A stretch of 64,000 nucleotides of DNA from Paenibacillus sp. J2TS4 (lineage in GTDB: Bacteria; Bacillota; Bacilli; Paenibacillales; NBRC-103111). The stretch covers positions 1-64,000 of the forward strand of contig NZ_BOSH01000011.1 of assembly GCF_018403245.1 (NCBI RefSeq), read 5' to 3'. Position numbers and translations under genes: made by a program. The notes beneath the pieces are model-generated. The model did not search any database. It worked only from the letters and a program-made list of their open reading frames with translations, and had not been told where the DNA came from. This document shows, in pieces, positions 41,629 through 50,980 of this stretch (position 1 is the first letter of the stretch; every line of letters starts with the position of its first letter).

Positions 41629-41757
41629 TCACCAAAGATTTCATTGTGCAGGCCCTCGCTTATCATAAATTCTAACACAAGCCAACAGGGAATAGCCCTC
41701 TTCAAGGATGAAGAAGGCTTAGATCACTTACTATGAACAAGGCCAACAGGTCCTGGT

Positions 41758-42954
41758 CTACCAATAAAGCTTCCAATCTTTCAGCACACGGACAAGAGCC
41801 TCGAAATAATAGTAATCTCCCCAGATGCAGCATTCGTCAACACCGTTGTTCAACGGTTTGCCGTACACGGCATGAAGAAGAATTCCGTTCGAATGAGGGG
41901 CGCTTTTCGTCGTATAACGCTCGGTCAGCGACTTCAGAATATGAAGAGAAGCATTCTCGTAAAGCCGCTTATTCTCGTTAATAAGAGGAAGATGCTTCGC
42001 CAGCTCCAGCATCCCGCATGCAGCTATCGCCGCAGCCGAGCTGTCCCTTTCCTCTTCACCCGCGGTAAAAATCAAGTCCCAATAGCAAACATAATCTTCC
42101 GGAAGCCGGTTCAAATAATAATGGGTTACCTTCTGCCCGAGATCGAGCAAGGACGCCTCTCCCATGTAACGGTAGCTCAGCGGAAAGCCGTAAACGGCCC
42201 AAGCCTGTCCTCTTGACCAGCACGAATCGTCCGAGTAGCCTTGCGCCGTTTTACCGTATTTAGGCTTGCCCGTTTCCACATCCATGTAGTAGGTATGATA
42301 GCTGGAAGAATCGTCGCGTATCAAGTACCGGGCCGATTGCCGAGCATGGCTCTCCGCTGCGCGGTAATACGCGGGATTACCCGTCATTTCGGAAGCCCAG
42401 TATAGAAGCGGCAGATTCATGCAGCAGTCAATAATCATTCGTCCGCGCTGCTGCGGGTTATTTAGATTTCCCCATGCCTGAATAATTCCAGCGGTTTCGA
42501 AATAACGTTCCATTAACAGATCCGCGGCTTTAAGAGCGGTTTTCTTGGCCTCCTCATTGCCTGTCAGCTTATAGGCGGCAATGCAGGACAGTGAATAAAT
42601 AAACCCCAGATCATGGGTTTCGGTGCCGATTCTTTCATCGACCCGTTTACGATACGTTTCCAGTTGGATTTCCGCTGTTCTACGGTATTTCTCGTCACCC
42701 GTTACCTCATAAGCAAGCCACAGCATCCCTGTCCAGAACCCGGGAGTCCACTCGATATTGTCCCACGGCTCGTAGACGTTGCCTTTGCTTGCGGGCGACG
42801 GAAATTTATCCGTAAACCCATCCAGGTTGCGGTCGATTTGCGCCAGAACATGCTGAATCGCTTTTTCAATAAACGCTTTATTCAGTACAGGAGGCTCTGC
42901 AAATTTGCTTTTGTCGCGGATTCCTTCATCGATTACATGATTTCCCAGGATCAT
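41758..42954 (-). CDS. Glycoside hydrolase family 88 (unsaturated glucuronyl hydrolase)
   Basis: At 398 residues from the ATG at 42954 (GGAGGAG 5 nt upstream), it is a GH88-type (alpha/alpha)6 barrel. Motifs include WTPGFWTGMLWLAYEVTGDE, HDLGFIYS (active-site Asp) and DDSCWSRGQAWAVYG (second Asp). Such enzymes hydrate and release the unsaturated uronic acid that polysaccharide lyases leave at the non-reducing end. There is no signal peptide, so oligosaccharides must first be imported. It is the last gene of the 41.7-50.7 kb glycan cluster, matching the heparinase-like lyase upstream. Confidence 0.9.
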   Translation of the reverse strand: MILGNHVIDEGIRDKSKFAEPPVLNKAFIEKAIQHVLAQIDRNLDGFTDKFPSPASKGNVYEPWDNIEWTPGFWTGMLWLAYEVTGDEKYRRTAEIQLETYRKRVDERIGTETHDLGFIYSLSCIAAYKLTGNEEAKKTALKAADLLMERYFETAGIIQAWGNLNNPQQRGRMIIDCCMNLPLLYWASEMTGNPAYYRAAESHARQSARYLIRDDSSSYHTYYMDVETGKPKYGKTAQGYSDDSCWSRGQAWAVYGFPLSYRYMGEASLLDLGQKVTHYYLNRLPEDYVCYWDLIFTAGEEERDSSAAAIAACGMLELAKHLPLINENKRLYENASLHILKSLTERYTTKSAPHSNGILLHAVYGKPLNNGVDECCIWGDYYYFEALVRVLKDWKLYW

Positions 42955-43145
42955 AATCTCCTCCATAGATTAACGACCGTCCACGGAACGAACAGCCGTA
43001 GTAAACTTCATACTTTCCTTGAAACTGCATCGTTATTTCCTTCTTTGACACCGCAGCGTTATTTCCTTCTTTGAAACAACACTTTAATTCATTGTGTGAG
43101 AAAATAGAAGCACGATCGTGAAGATCACGGGCCGGCCATCGTTAC

Positions 43146-44399
43146 TTAAGCCGTAGTCGCCTCCGCCACCCGCACGACATAGTTAACGCCATACGGAAAC
43201 CCGGTAGCGTGAAACCGGAGTGTTCCGGTTTCCCCATCCTGGGTGAACGACAGCTCTTCCCCGTTGTCCAGCCAGCGGACGGATTCGACTTTCCGCTGCA
43301 GGCCAGTGAATGTTTTTTCTCCGGCTCCCCCACCATTAACGGTCACATTCGCATGCCCGCTAATTTTGAGATGGTATATGAATAAATACAGCTTTCCATC
43401 GGAAGTCTCTAGCGCGAAATTGTCGCCTTCCCCTTCTATGTCGCTCGGCTTGCCCTCATAGATCGGTTGACCGAATATACGAAGCCAATCTCCTACCATC
43501 TCCAGCATCGCCGTTTGAACGGGAAGAATTTGCCCTTCTGCGGTCGGGCCGACATTGAGCAAATAATTCGCCCCGACTTTGCGGCATGCGCACAGACTCT
43601 CAATGAGAGCCGGCACCGACTTGTACATGAAGTCGGCCTTCCCGATCCCCCAATGGTCGTTGATCGTCTCACACATTTCGGCAGTCACGTATTTGCTCAT
43701 TCCTCTGCGATCCATCGGCTTGGGACGGCCCTGTTCGTAGGTGACACTGTCAATCTCGGGATGCCCCACCTCGCCCCTATGCTCGAGTCCCGTGTTGTTG
43801 ACGATCATCGCTTCCGGCTGCAGCCTGCGGATCATCCCGTACAGCTCATCCAGCTTCCAATCTTCTTCGGGTTTATCCCAATTCCCGTCGAACCAGAAGC
43901 CGCCTATCGGCCCATAGCGAGTACACAAAATTTCTACCGATCGGTAAAGATAATCCAGATAAGCTGTGAAATCGTTCACATAGCTCTCCTGATACCAATC
44001 CAGGGTCGTATGATAGAACATGGGCAAGAGCCCTTCTTCTCGGCAAGCATCCACAAATTCAGCGATCAGATCTCGCTTCGCTGGGGTGTGGAGTGCGTCA
44101 TACTCGCTCAATCCCCGGGTATCGTATAGAGAGAAACCATCGTGATGTCTGGTTGTGATCGTAATATAATTCATTCCGGCTCGTTTGGCCGCTCGCGCAA
44201 TCTCCTTCGGCTTGAATTCGGAGGCCGTGAACGTTTCCTTCAGTTTGGCATATTCGGGTCCGGGAATGTTGCCGATCCGTTGAATCCATTCTCCCTGTCC
44301 GAGCTGAGAATACAATCCCCAGTGAATAAACATGCCGAAGCCCAGCTTCTCGAATCGCTCGACTCTCGGCTCAGGCGCCGGAATTCCTGCTTTCTCCAT
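43146..44399 (-). CDS. Alpha-L-fucosidase, GH29 (first of two)
   Basis: At 417 residues from the ATG at 44399 (AGAGGGG upstream), it has GFGMFIHWGLYSQLGQGEW, NYITITTRHHDGFSLYD and FWFDGNWDKPEEDW with the catalytic nucleophile Asp in WFDGN. LLNVGPTAEGQI is the usual GH29 end of the barrel, followed by a short beta domain. It has no signal peptide. It is related to, but clearly different from, the GH29 enzyme immediately upstream, suggesting two fucosyl linkages or linkage contexts in the substrate. Confidence 0.9.
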   Translation of the reverse strand: MEKAGIPAPEPRVERFEKLGFGMFIHWGLYSQLGQGEWIQRIGNIPGPEYAKLKETFTASEFKPKEIARAAKRAGMNYITITTRHHDGFSLYDTRGLSEYDALHTPAKRDLIAEFVDACREEGLLPMFYHTTLDWYQESYVNDFTAYLDYLYRSVEILCTRYGPIGGFWFDGNWDKPEEDWKLDELYGMIRRLQPEAMIVNNTGLEHRGEVGHPEIDSVTYEQGRPKPMDRRGMSKYVTAEMCETINDHWGIGKADFMYKSVPALIESLCACRKVGANYLLNVGPTAEGQILPVQTAMLEMVGDWLRIFGQPIYEGKPSDIEGEGDNFALETSDGKLYLFIYHLKISGHANVTVNGGGAGEKTFTGLQRKVESVRWLDNGEELSFTQDGETGTLRFHATGFPYGVNYVVRVAEATTA

Positions 44400-44449
44400 A
44401 CCTATCCCCTCTTTCACCATTTCTTGGACTTACAGCCATAGGATAACCT

Positions 44450-46198
44450 CTAGACTTCGATGGTCCCCGGATCCACCCGAACCAGCATGACTGAGCGCAG
44501 CTTCACTTTGTCCGCCTGCCAAATTTCGGTAAATGGCGGGTTGCGGTCTTTAATCAGGGCCGATTTCAATGTTAATGAATAGCTTCCCGGCTCGGCCAGC
44601 TCCACCTCTCCAAGCACGGAATGAACTTCTGTATAAGGGTGCTGGCAGGCCGGAGAATCTGTTATAATCTGATCCTCTTGTGGCAAGCCGGCGATCCACC
44701 GCCCGGCGAAGGCAAGCTTCACCCCGCCCCGGAACTCCTCCTCCAGAGTGGCGTCCGCTCTCTTGAAGCTGACCAGCATCAACCGGTAGGTTCCTGGCTG
44801 AGGGATCGTCACCTTCCACTCGGCTTCTCTTGCCAGGGCGGCCTCCTTCGCCTCTGCTATTCCATGGCTTTCTGTAATGCGACCGCTAGTCACATCCACC
44901 TTCAGCCTCCCGCAAGGCAGCATCGTAAATCCATTATCGATATCGTTCTCTCCCTCCAGCTCAAGCACGATAACCGAAACATGCTGATCAGGCGCGTGAG
45001 CCGGTAAGCCGATCGCCAGCGTATGCAGCTTCAGGCCTTCGTCAAAGCTTTGCTCCGTCTCCAAAGCTTGCTTGTCTGGATCGGCCAGCATGTATGCCTT
45101 GCTAACCTTGTTGCGGACACCTCCCAGAATTAGCCGTCCTTCTGCCGGCCATTTGTTGTTATACACATGCATATACAAGCGGCCCGGCTTGGCGGTAACG
45201 GCTCCCCAATCGAAATCATACGGATACGGGCTGGCTGACGATTCGTAAATCGCCTCCGCATTGCGACCGGTCCATTCCCCCAGCTCCCGCAACCGCTTCA
45301 CCGATTCCCCGGGAATCGTTCCCTCCGGCGACGGTCCTACATTGAGCAGCAGATTGCCGCCCTTGCTCACAATATTGACCAGCTTGCGGACGAGCGATTC
45401 GGTCGTCTTCCACACCTGGTCCTTCAGGCTGAAGCCCCACGTCTGGTTAAGGGTCATCGGCGTTTCCCACGGACGCGTATCTTCGCCATACATCGGTGTT
45501 TCGTTGTCGCCCTTGGATTGGTAGTCGCCCATCCCCTTGAAGTGGCTGACGCGGCTGTTTATCAGACAATCCGGCTGCAGGCTGCGCACATGCGCAACCA
45601 TATCCTCGCTGTCCTCCCGGGACAATCCACCGGCCGTATCGAACCACAGGAGTCCAATCGGTCCATACTCCGTCAGTAGCTCCTTGATTTGCGGCTTTGC
45701 CAGACCATTCCAGTATTTGGTGAATTGCTTCTCTTCCATTTTGTAATCCCATGTATTATTGGCCGCATTGTGAACTGAATGAGGATGATGCCAATCGATA
45801 ACATGAGAGTAATAGAAGCATAGCCGGATTCCTTCTTCACGGCATGCCTCGGCCAGTTCTTTCATCGGATCGCGCTTGAACGGGGAAGCATCGACAATAT
45901 TGAACGGCTCGACGGCAGAAGGATACATCGCAAAACCATCGTGATGCTTAGCCGTAATGACGATATATTTCATTCCCGCTTCTTTGGCGATGCGCACCCA
46001 TTCCCGCGCGCCGAACTGTACCGGGTTGAACTGCCCGGCCAGTTTCTCGTACTCTTTCACGGGAATTTTCTCTCCGTACATATGCCATTCGCCTTGTCCG
46101 GGTATGGCATATAACCCCCAGTGAACGAACATTCCGAATTTCGCTTCCGTCCACCATTTCATACGCTGCTCTTGCTTAACTTCCGTTGAGTTCGACAA
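44450..46198 (-). CDS. Alpha-L-fucosidase, GH29 (second, longer)
   Basis: At 582 residues from a TTG at 46198 (AGGAG just upstream), its motifs are AKFGMFVHWGLYAIPGQGEW, MKYIVITAKHHDGFAMYPS, PIGLLWFDTAGG (nucleophile Asp) and LLLNVGPSPEGTIP. The C-terminal 200 residues form extra beta-sandwich regions, including KDRNPPF-type repeats that may bind carbohydrate. It is cytoplasmic by lack of a signal. It lies between the Gfo/Idh oxidoreductase and the first GH29, 50 bp from the latter, within one minus-strand cluster. Confidence 0.9.
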   Translation of the reverse strand: MSNSTEVKQEQRMKWWTEAKFGMFVHWGLYAIPGQGEWHMYGEKIPVKEYEKLAGQFNPVQFGAREWVRIAKEAGMKYIVITAKHHDGFAMYPSAVEPFNIVDASPFKRDPMKELAEACREEGIRLCFYYSHVIDWHHPHSVHNAANNTWDYKMEEKQFTKYWNGLAKPQIKELLTEYGPIGLLWFDTAGGLSREDSEDMVAHVRSLQPDCLINSRVSHFKGMGDYQSKGDNETPMYGEDTRPWETPMTLNQTWGFSLKDQVWKTTESLVRKLVNIVSKGGNLLLNVGPSPEGTIPGESVKRLRELGEWTGRNAEAIYESSASPYPYDFDWGAVTAKPGRLYMHVYNNKWPAEGRLILGGVRNKVSKAYMLADPDKQALETEQSFDEGLKLHTLAIGLPAHAPDQHVSVIVLELEGENDIDNGFTMLPCGRLKVDVTSGRITESHGIAEAKEAALAREAEWKVTIPQPGTYRLMLVSFKRADATLEEEFRGGVKLAFAGRWIAGLPQEDQIITDSPACQHPYTEVHSVLGEVELAEPGSYSLTLKSALIKDRNPPFTEIWQADKVKLRSVMLVRVDPGTIEV

Positions 46199-46419
46199 TT
46201 GGCTCCTATCCTTTCTCCCTTTATGGTTCTCATGGCTTTAATCCCGCCGTAAACATCCCTTAACACTAACCTATTCATGCCGGCCAGTATGGAATTCATC
46301 TTTATGGGCTGAGCTCGTTCGTTCATCGCTTCTGGGGACGGTCATCGTTTCTGACGATGGAACCCGGGTCCCCTGACCACGGACCAGCCCCCACGGCGGA
46401 TAAAGCGCCTGCCGGTGAA

Positions 46420-47589
46420 TTAGCTGTTGAACGTCCCGTTCACGTCGAGAGTTTGGGCCTCCACCTTTTTCTTTCTCCGGCTGCCCGCGATTTTCTCCTG
46501 CAGCTTCTCGTAATATAGCTCCTCGTCGATCGGGAATTCCACCCAGTCGTCCGTCCATGTAGACAGGTGCATCGCATTGGATAAAGACAGCCCTTTAATG
46601 CCTTCTTCTCCCGGAGCCAGCAGCGGCGTTCCGTTACGAATGGCATCTACAAAGTTTTGAAAAATAACGATATGCCCGTCCTTGGCCGGTTGACGCACCG
46701 GTATTTCGCATTTCCAGCATTCCGGCTGGCCGAAGCCTCCGGTAAAGCTGCGATTGAATTCCGGTTCGGAAACCGTTAGCCGCCAGAACGTCATCTTTCC
46801 GTTCTCGATGACGATTTTGCCGCGATCCCCGGTCACTTCGTAACGATTCGTTCCCGGAGCTTCCCCCGTCGTCGTCACGAACAAACCGGTTGCCCCGTTC
46901 TCGTATTCGACATAGGCGGTCACATCGTCCTCTACTTCAATATCGCGATACTTGCCGAAGTGGCAGAACGCTCTCATCCGCTTGGGCATCATATCGACCG
47001 TCCACTGCCACAAATCCAGCTGATGCGGGTCCTGGTTAATCAGTACGCCGCCGCCTTCTCCGGCCCAGGTCGCTCTCCACGTTCCGGAATCGTAATAGCT
47101 TTGGGGACGATACCAGTTCGTGATGATCCAGTTGGTCCGCCGGATGTTCCCGAGTTCCCCTGATTGGACCAGTTCTTTCAGCTTCTGGTACAGGGGAAGA
47201 GATCGCTGATTATACATCATGCCGAATACTTTCCCGGATAAGGCAGCCGCTTCATTCATTTCCCTGACCTGCTTCGTATAAACTCCGGCCGGCTTCTCCG
47301 TCAGAACATGTAATCCCCGCGCGAACGCCTGGATGGCTATCGGCGGATGATCGTAATGCGGCGTAGCAATATAGACGGCGTCCACACACTCCGCCTCCAG
47401 CATCGCTTCTACACTATTGAACAAACGCACGTTTTCTCCCAAATGGTCTTTCGCCCAAGACAGCCTTGCCGGATCGATGTCGCAAGCAGCGGCTGCCCGC
47501 GCTCCCGCCACTTCATTTTGCAATAAATAATTAGCAGTCATCGAACCCATATTGCCCAATCCAATAATTCCGATTCTCACTTCGTTCAT
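46420..47589 (-). CDS. Gfo/Idh/MocA-family oxidoreductase
   Basis: At 389 residues from the ATG at 47589 (AAGGGTG 8 nt upstream), it has an N-terminal Rossmann motif GIIGLGNMGSMTA, then VLTEKPAGVYT (conserved EKP) and GGVLINQDPHQLDLWQW with the catalytic-region His. The family oxidises or epimerises sugars with NAD(P). In this cluster it may oxidise a released monosaccharide such as fucose or a uronate derivative; the exact substrate is not readable. The distance to the GH29 gene is about 220 bp. Confidence 0.9.
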   Translation of the reverse strand: MNEVRIGIIGLGNMGSMTANYLLQNEVAGARAAAACDIDPARLSWAKDHLGENVRLFNSVEAMLEAECVDAVYIATPHYDHPPIAIQAFARGLHVLTEKPAGVYTKQVREMNEAAALSGKVFGMMYNQRSLPLYQKLKELVQSGELGNIRRTNWIITNWYRPQSYYDSGTWRATWAGEGGGVLINQDPHQLDLWQWTVDMMPKRMRAFCHFGKYRDIEVEDDVTAYVEYENGATGLFVTTTGEAPGTNRYEVTGDRGKIVIENGKMTFWRLTVSEPEFNRSFTGGFGQPECWKCEIPVRQPAKDGHIVIFQNFVDAIRNGTPLLAPGEEGIKGLSLSNAMHLSTWTDDWVEFPIDEELYYEKLQEKIAGSRRKKKVEAQTLDVNGTFNS

Positions 47590-47731
47590 GGTCGATTTCA
47601 CCCTTATCAGACAAATTTGACTTGCAAAATTCTAACTTGGAGTTCGGGCAGGGAATCGCTGGTGTCGCGATTTTATTTTTACCCGATATTCATTGGAGTG
47701 TAAAAAATGGGCAGGGTCTTGTCCTCCTGAT

Positions 47732-49705
47732 TTAACCCTGCGTCCATTCTGTAAGGAGACCAAAGTCCAACGGCGTATCCCCCTGGCGGCATGGCCGGAA
47801 GACCGTCACAAATTCTGCCTGCTTGACCCCGGATCGTCTGCGAATAAGGGCGCTCCTCCGTCCGTTTTCCGGCATGGCCGGCGATTCAGCCAAATAAAGG
47901 AGTGAGGCTTCCCCGTCCCAGCCGTATACTTGCATACGCTCGCTCTCCCCTTCGTTCTCGTCCCATTTCCATTCCAGCATCCACGCATTCCCGCATCCGT
48001 CGATGTTGACGATTTCCTTGAGATAAGGATACCCGTCCTCGGAGGATAGTCTGGAAGGGTCGACCGGATGAAAGCGATGCGAAGGATGAGCGACCGGAAT
48101 CCCCGGCGTATGCATCACCCAATCGATGACCTGCTCGCGATCGCAGGTTACGGTGCAAATGTCGATCAGCATGTCCTCCGCCAGTGTAACCCTCCGCTCG
48201 ATCCTAACTCCTTCATAAGCATCGGCTACTTCGGCGATAAGCCGGATGACGCCGTTGTCCTCCTCTGCGGTACGCAGAGTTCCGTTCGAAGCGCTCTGCG
48301 AACGCCCTCCGATGACGATCGTGTTATGGGCGATCGTCTGCCGGAACCAGGCATCGTGCAGCGGATTGTTGTACGGCAGCATTCCGGCATCGGTCAGCCA
48401 GCAGCGCCCCCCCGCATAATACATCAGATGAAGCTTGTCGTAATGACCGTGCCAATCGCCATGCTCGCCGTAGTCGAGATAAACCGATTGCGCGGCCGGA
48501 CTGTCCCCGGTTCGGGCGACCGCCATTCCCGGCTTGTGCAGCAGACAAATCGACGGCTTGTTCGCAGGATTGCCCCCGCCATTCGACACGTCATTCATCA
48601 CGCCAAATCCCCCGCCCGCTCCGGATTCCAGCGGCCGCCCGAACAGCAGACTATACAGCGATGTACGCTCCGACTCTGCCAGCAGTTCCTTCCCGATTCC
48701 GTATTGAGCATAAGCAAATTCAAAGAGGTGAACGTGGTCGCGCAGATCGACTTCGACGGAATCGTGGATAGCCGGGAACGTATAATCCGGCCAACGAGCT
48801 TGAAGAGGAATGCGGAACATGGCCGCGAATTTGTCATGCTCGTACAGCTTTTCTCCCAACCCAAGGGCGCACCAGACGATCGACAGTTGGGCCTCCAAAG
48901 TATAAAAATGATAGCCCCAAGCTCCCTCGAACCAGAATCCATCCGTTCCAACGCTGCGCTCCATCTGAAACAGGAAGCCGTTATCCGGATCGTGCAGGGC
49001 ACGGTTCAGCAGCGACTTGTCCTGCACAGCTTCGGCCACTGCGGCCATAGCGAAATTATGATAAGCCTGCCAGTTCGATTCATAGCGCGGATTGCGATTA
49101 ATGACTTCTATCGCCGGATAGAACAGCTGATTCGCGATGATATTCTGCTCTTCCTCCGTGAGCTGCCCGTTCAACCGCAGCACGGTAAACGCCTGAGCCA
49201 ACGGCCCAAGCCAGGCCGCCTCGGACAAGGTCTGATTCTGCACCCTGGCCCCGTATTTTCCCGCCTCTCCCCCTTGTTTGCCGAATATATCGTGGAGGAC
49301 AAAGGAGGAATACCGTTCGGCATAGAAGAGCAGCACCTGCCTCGCCCAGTCCGCCCATTTCCGTTCTCCGGTCACCGCATACAGAATGGCGGCAAGCCGG
49401 GTGCGGCTGCTGTATGAGCTGTGTTCCCCTTCGATAGCTGCCTCGTCCCAGGGCGAACCGCTCCAGACCTGCGAACAGACGCGGCACAGATGATGATGAC
49501 GGTCTATCCGCTGCAGCCGCGCGCCATCGTCCGGACAGAAGTAATTATGAACGAAGCCGCTTGGCGTAAGCGGAATATCGAGAGGAAGCTCCAGGATCGG
49601 CTCAAGCCCGTCGGCCAGAAACATCAAAGCCCGCTGCGCCCAATCATATTCGGACACCCGTTGTTTCAGGTCGTTCTTCCATCCCGTTGTTCCTAATGGA
49701 TACAT
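47732..49705 (-). CDS. Heparinase II/III-like polysaccharide lyase
   Basis: At 657 residues, it has an N-terminal (alpha/alpha) toroid (RLAAILYAVTGERKWADWAR; NRNPRYESNWQAYHNFAM) and a C-terminal heparinase II/III beta domain (GEHGDWHGHYDKLHLMYY, WFRQTIAHNTIVIGGRSQS). The Tyr and His of these blocks are candidates for the catalytic pair. It looks closest to oligo-uronate lyase types. It has no signal peptide, so it acts on imported oligosaccharides and leaves unsaturated uronyl ends for the GH88. GGAGGGG precedes the ATG at 49705. Confidence 0.87.
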   Translation of the reverse strand: MYPLGTTGWKNDLKQRVSEYDWAQRALMFLADGLEPILELPLDIPLTPSGFVHNYFCPDDGARLQRIDRHHHLCRVCSQVWSGSPWDEAAIEGEHSSYSSRTRLAAILYAVTGERKWADWARQVLLFYAERYSSFVLHDIFGKQGGEAGKYGARVQNQTLSEAAWLGPLAQAFTVLRLNGQLTEEEQNIIANQLFYPAIEVINRNPRYESNWQAYHNFAMAAVAEAVQDKSLLNRALHDPDNGFLFQMERSVGTDGFWFEGAWGYHFYTLEAQLSIVWCALGLGEKLYEHDKFAAMFRIPLQARWPDYTFPAIHDSVEVDLRDHVHLFEFAYAQYGIGKELLAESERTSLYSLLFGRPLESGAGGGFGVMNDVSNGGGNPANKPSICLLHKPGMAVARTGDSPAAQSVYLDYGEHGDWHGHYDKLHLMYYAGGRCWLTDAGMLPYNNPLHDAWFRQTIAHNTIVIGGRSQSASNGTLRTAEEDNGVIRLIAEVADAYEGVRIERRVTLAEDMLIDICTVTCDREQVIDWVMHTPGIPVAHPSHRFHPVDPSRLSSEDGYPYLKEIVNIDGCGNAWMLEWKWDENEGESERMQVYGWDGEASLLYLAESPAMPENGRRSALIRRRSGVKQAEFVTVFRPCRQGDTPLDFGLLTEWTQG

Positions 49706-49742
49706 TTAACTCCCCTCCATCTACAAGTTTCACTTTCCGCGA

Positions 49743-49930
49743 ATCCACTGCAAAAGTGCAGCCTTTGAGTGAGATATTGTCCGATGGCTGCTCATGTACT
49801 GCAAAAATACAGTGGTTTCGGCCATTTCGGGCTCGATATGGGATGAACTGGTGATTCTACTGTATTTTTGCAGGCAACCTTCGAAAACGAAGGGATTCTT
49901 ACTTTATGTACTGTATTTTTGCAGTAGATT
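49743..49930. repeat. Interspersed element with four ACTGCAAAAATACAGT-like motifs, copy 2
   Basis: CCACTGCAAAAGTGCAG, GTACTGCAAAAATACAGTGG, CTACTGTATTTTTGCAG and GTACTGTATTTTTGCAGTA occur in order, two in each orientation. The order, orientation and spacers match the element at 28658-28840, 21 kb away. It fills the gap between the lyase and the isomerase-like gene. Confidence 0.75.
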
Positions 49931-49963
49931 CAGGCCACCACCGCTAGATGCCGGCCAACAGGC

Positions 49964-50731
49964 TTATTTCCCCGACAACCGATCGGCCAGTTTGTTCAAA
50001 TGGTCTAAAGACAGCTGCAGACTGTCCATCGGATTGCCCGGACACCGGTCCTGCTCCACGGCATACCACTCCACTCCGTTCTGCTCTCCCCATAGCAGGA
50101 TCGGCTCGAAATCGATGCTTCCTGTGCCAATCTCCGCCGTTTCCTCCCGTCCATCCGTCGTCATATCCTTCAAATGGATAATCGGCATCCGATTGGAGTA
50201 GCGGCGGATGAATTCCAGCGGGTCCTTGCCGCCCTTCTTCACCCAGTACGTATCGATTTCGGCAAGTATGGCATTGTCGGCTGCAGGCTCCAGCAAATAT
50301 TCAAGCGCCGTCACCCCGTCTACCTCGGTAGCGAATTCGAACGCATGATGGTGATAGGAGAAGCGGAAGCCTTGCTCGCCGATCTTGCGGGCAATATCGT
50401 TCAACTCGCATCGCATCCGGCGGTACCCTTCCGGATTCTGGTATTCCTGCGGCATGTAGGGGCAGATGATGTCGTTGGTGCGGAACATCCGGGCCTCCGC
50501 CAGCACGGTATCCAGCTCATCCCGCAGTCTATCGAGCAGAACGTGGAAACCGGCCGTAGCAAGGCCTGTCTCCCTAAGAGCGGCAGCGATGTCGGCTGCA
50601 GGCCACCCTCTAAGACCGGATATTTGCACGGCAGGCCAGCCCATCGCTTTCAAATCTCTGAGAACCCCCGGAAAATCCTGCTCCGTTTCTTTATGCACGG
50701 TCATCAACTGCGCGGCAAACTTGTGTTTCAT
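49964..50731 (-). CDS. Sugar phosphate isomerase/epimerase (TIM barrel, AP endonuclease 2 fold)
   Basis: At 255 residues, it has the xylose-isomerase-like barrel: FRFSYHHHAFEF (metal-binding His region), AEIDTYWVKKGGKDP and PIIHLKDMTTDG, with Glu of ETAEIGTGSIDF as last ligand. Such proteins isomerise or epimerise sugars or keto-inositols. Its placement between the importer and the glycan hydrolases suggests handling of a released monosaccharide. AGAGGAGAGG precedes the ATG. Confidence 0.88.
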   Translation of the reverse strand: MKHKFAAQLMTVHKETEQDFPGVLRDLKAMGWPAVQISGLRGWPAADIAAALRETGLATAGFHVLLDRLRDELDTVLAEARMFRTNDIICPYMPQEYQNPEGYRRMRCELNDIARKIGEQGFRFSYHHHAFEFATEVDGVTALEYLLEPAADNAILAEIDTYWVKKGGKDPLEFIRRYSNRMPIIHLKDMTTDGREETAEIGTGSIDFEPILLWGEQNGVEWYAVEQDRCPGNPMDSLQLSLDHLNKLADRLSGK

Positions 50732-50915
50732 AGTGATTCCTCTCCTCTATAAATGTAAAATCGTCGTCTTTGTCTTGGCCTGGGGGCGCAGCTTCCTTCA
50801 ACGCATCGTTCTCCGCAAGCCTGAAGCCATAAAGAATGCCTTCGTTATGACCGTTACGTTACGATAGGCAGGCAACATCCCCGCCGGAATATATCAGCGG
50901 GATGTAAAAATCAGA

Positions 50916-50956
50916 AGCCGGAAGTTAGAGCTGACGCATCCACTTCCGGCTTTTTG
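50916..50956. terminator. Terminator hairpin downstream of the binding-protein gene
   Basis: AGCCGGAAGT (50916-50925) pairs with ACTTCCGGCT (50942-50951), a perfect 10-bp stem. TTTT follows on the plus strand, and TCTGATTTTTA follows on the minus strand. It lies right after the importer operon and before the isomerase gene, so it may act as a partial stop inside the larger minus-strand cluster. Confidence 0.6.
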
Positions 50957-50980
50957 TGTCGCAAGGAAGGGCGCTTCCCC

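Noticed and set aside
48068..49417. A 449-codon open frame on the plus strand opposite the heparinase-like lyase
   Set aside because: The minus-strand frame has clear family motifs and a ribosome binding site; the plus-strand product has none and reflects GC-rich codon structure.
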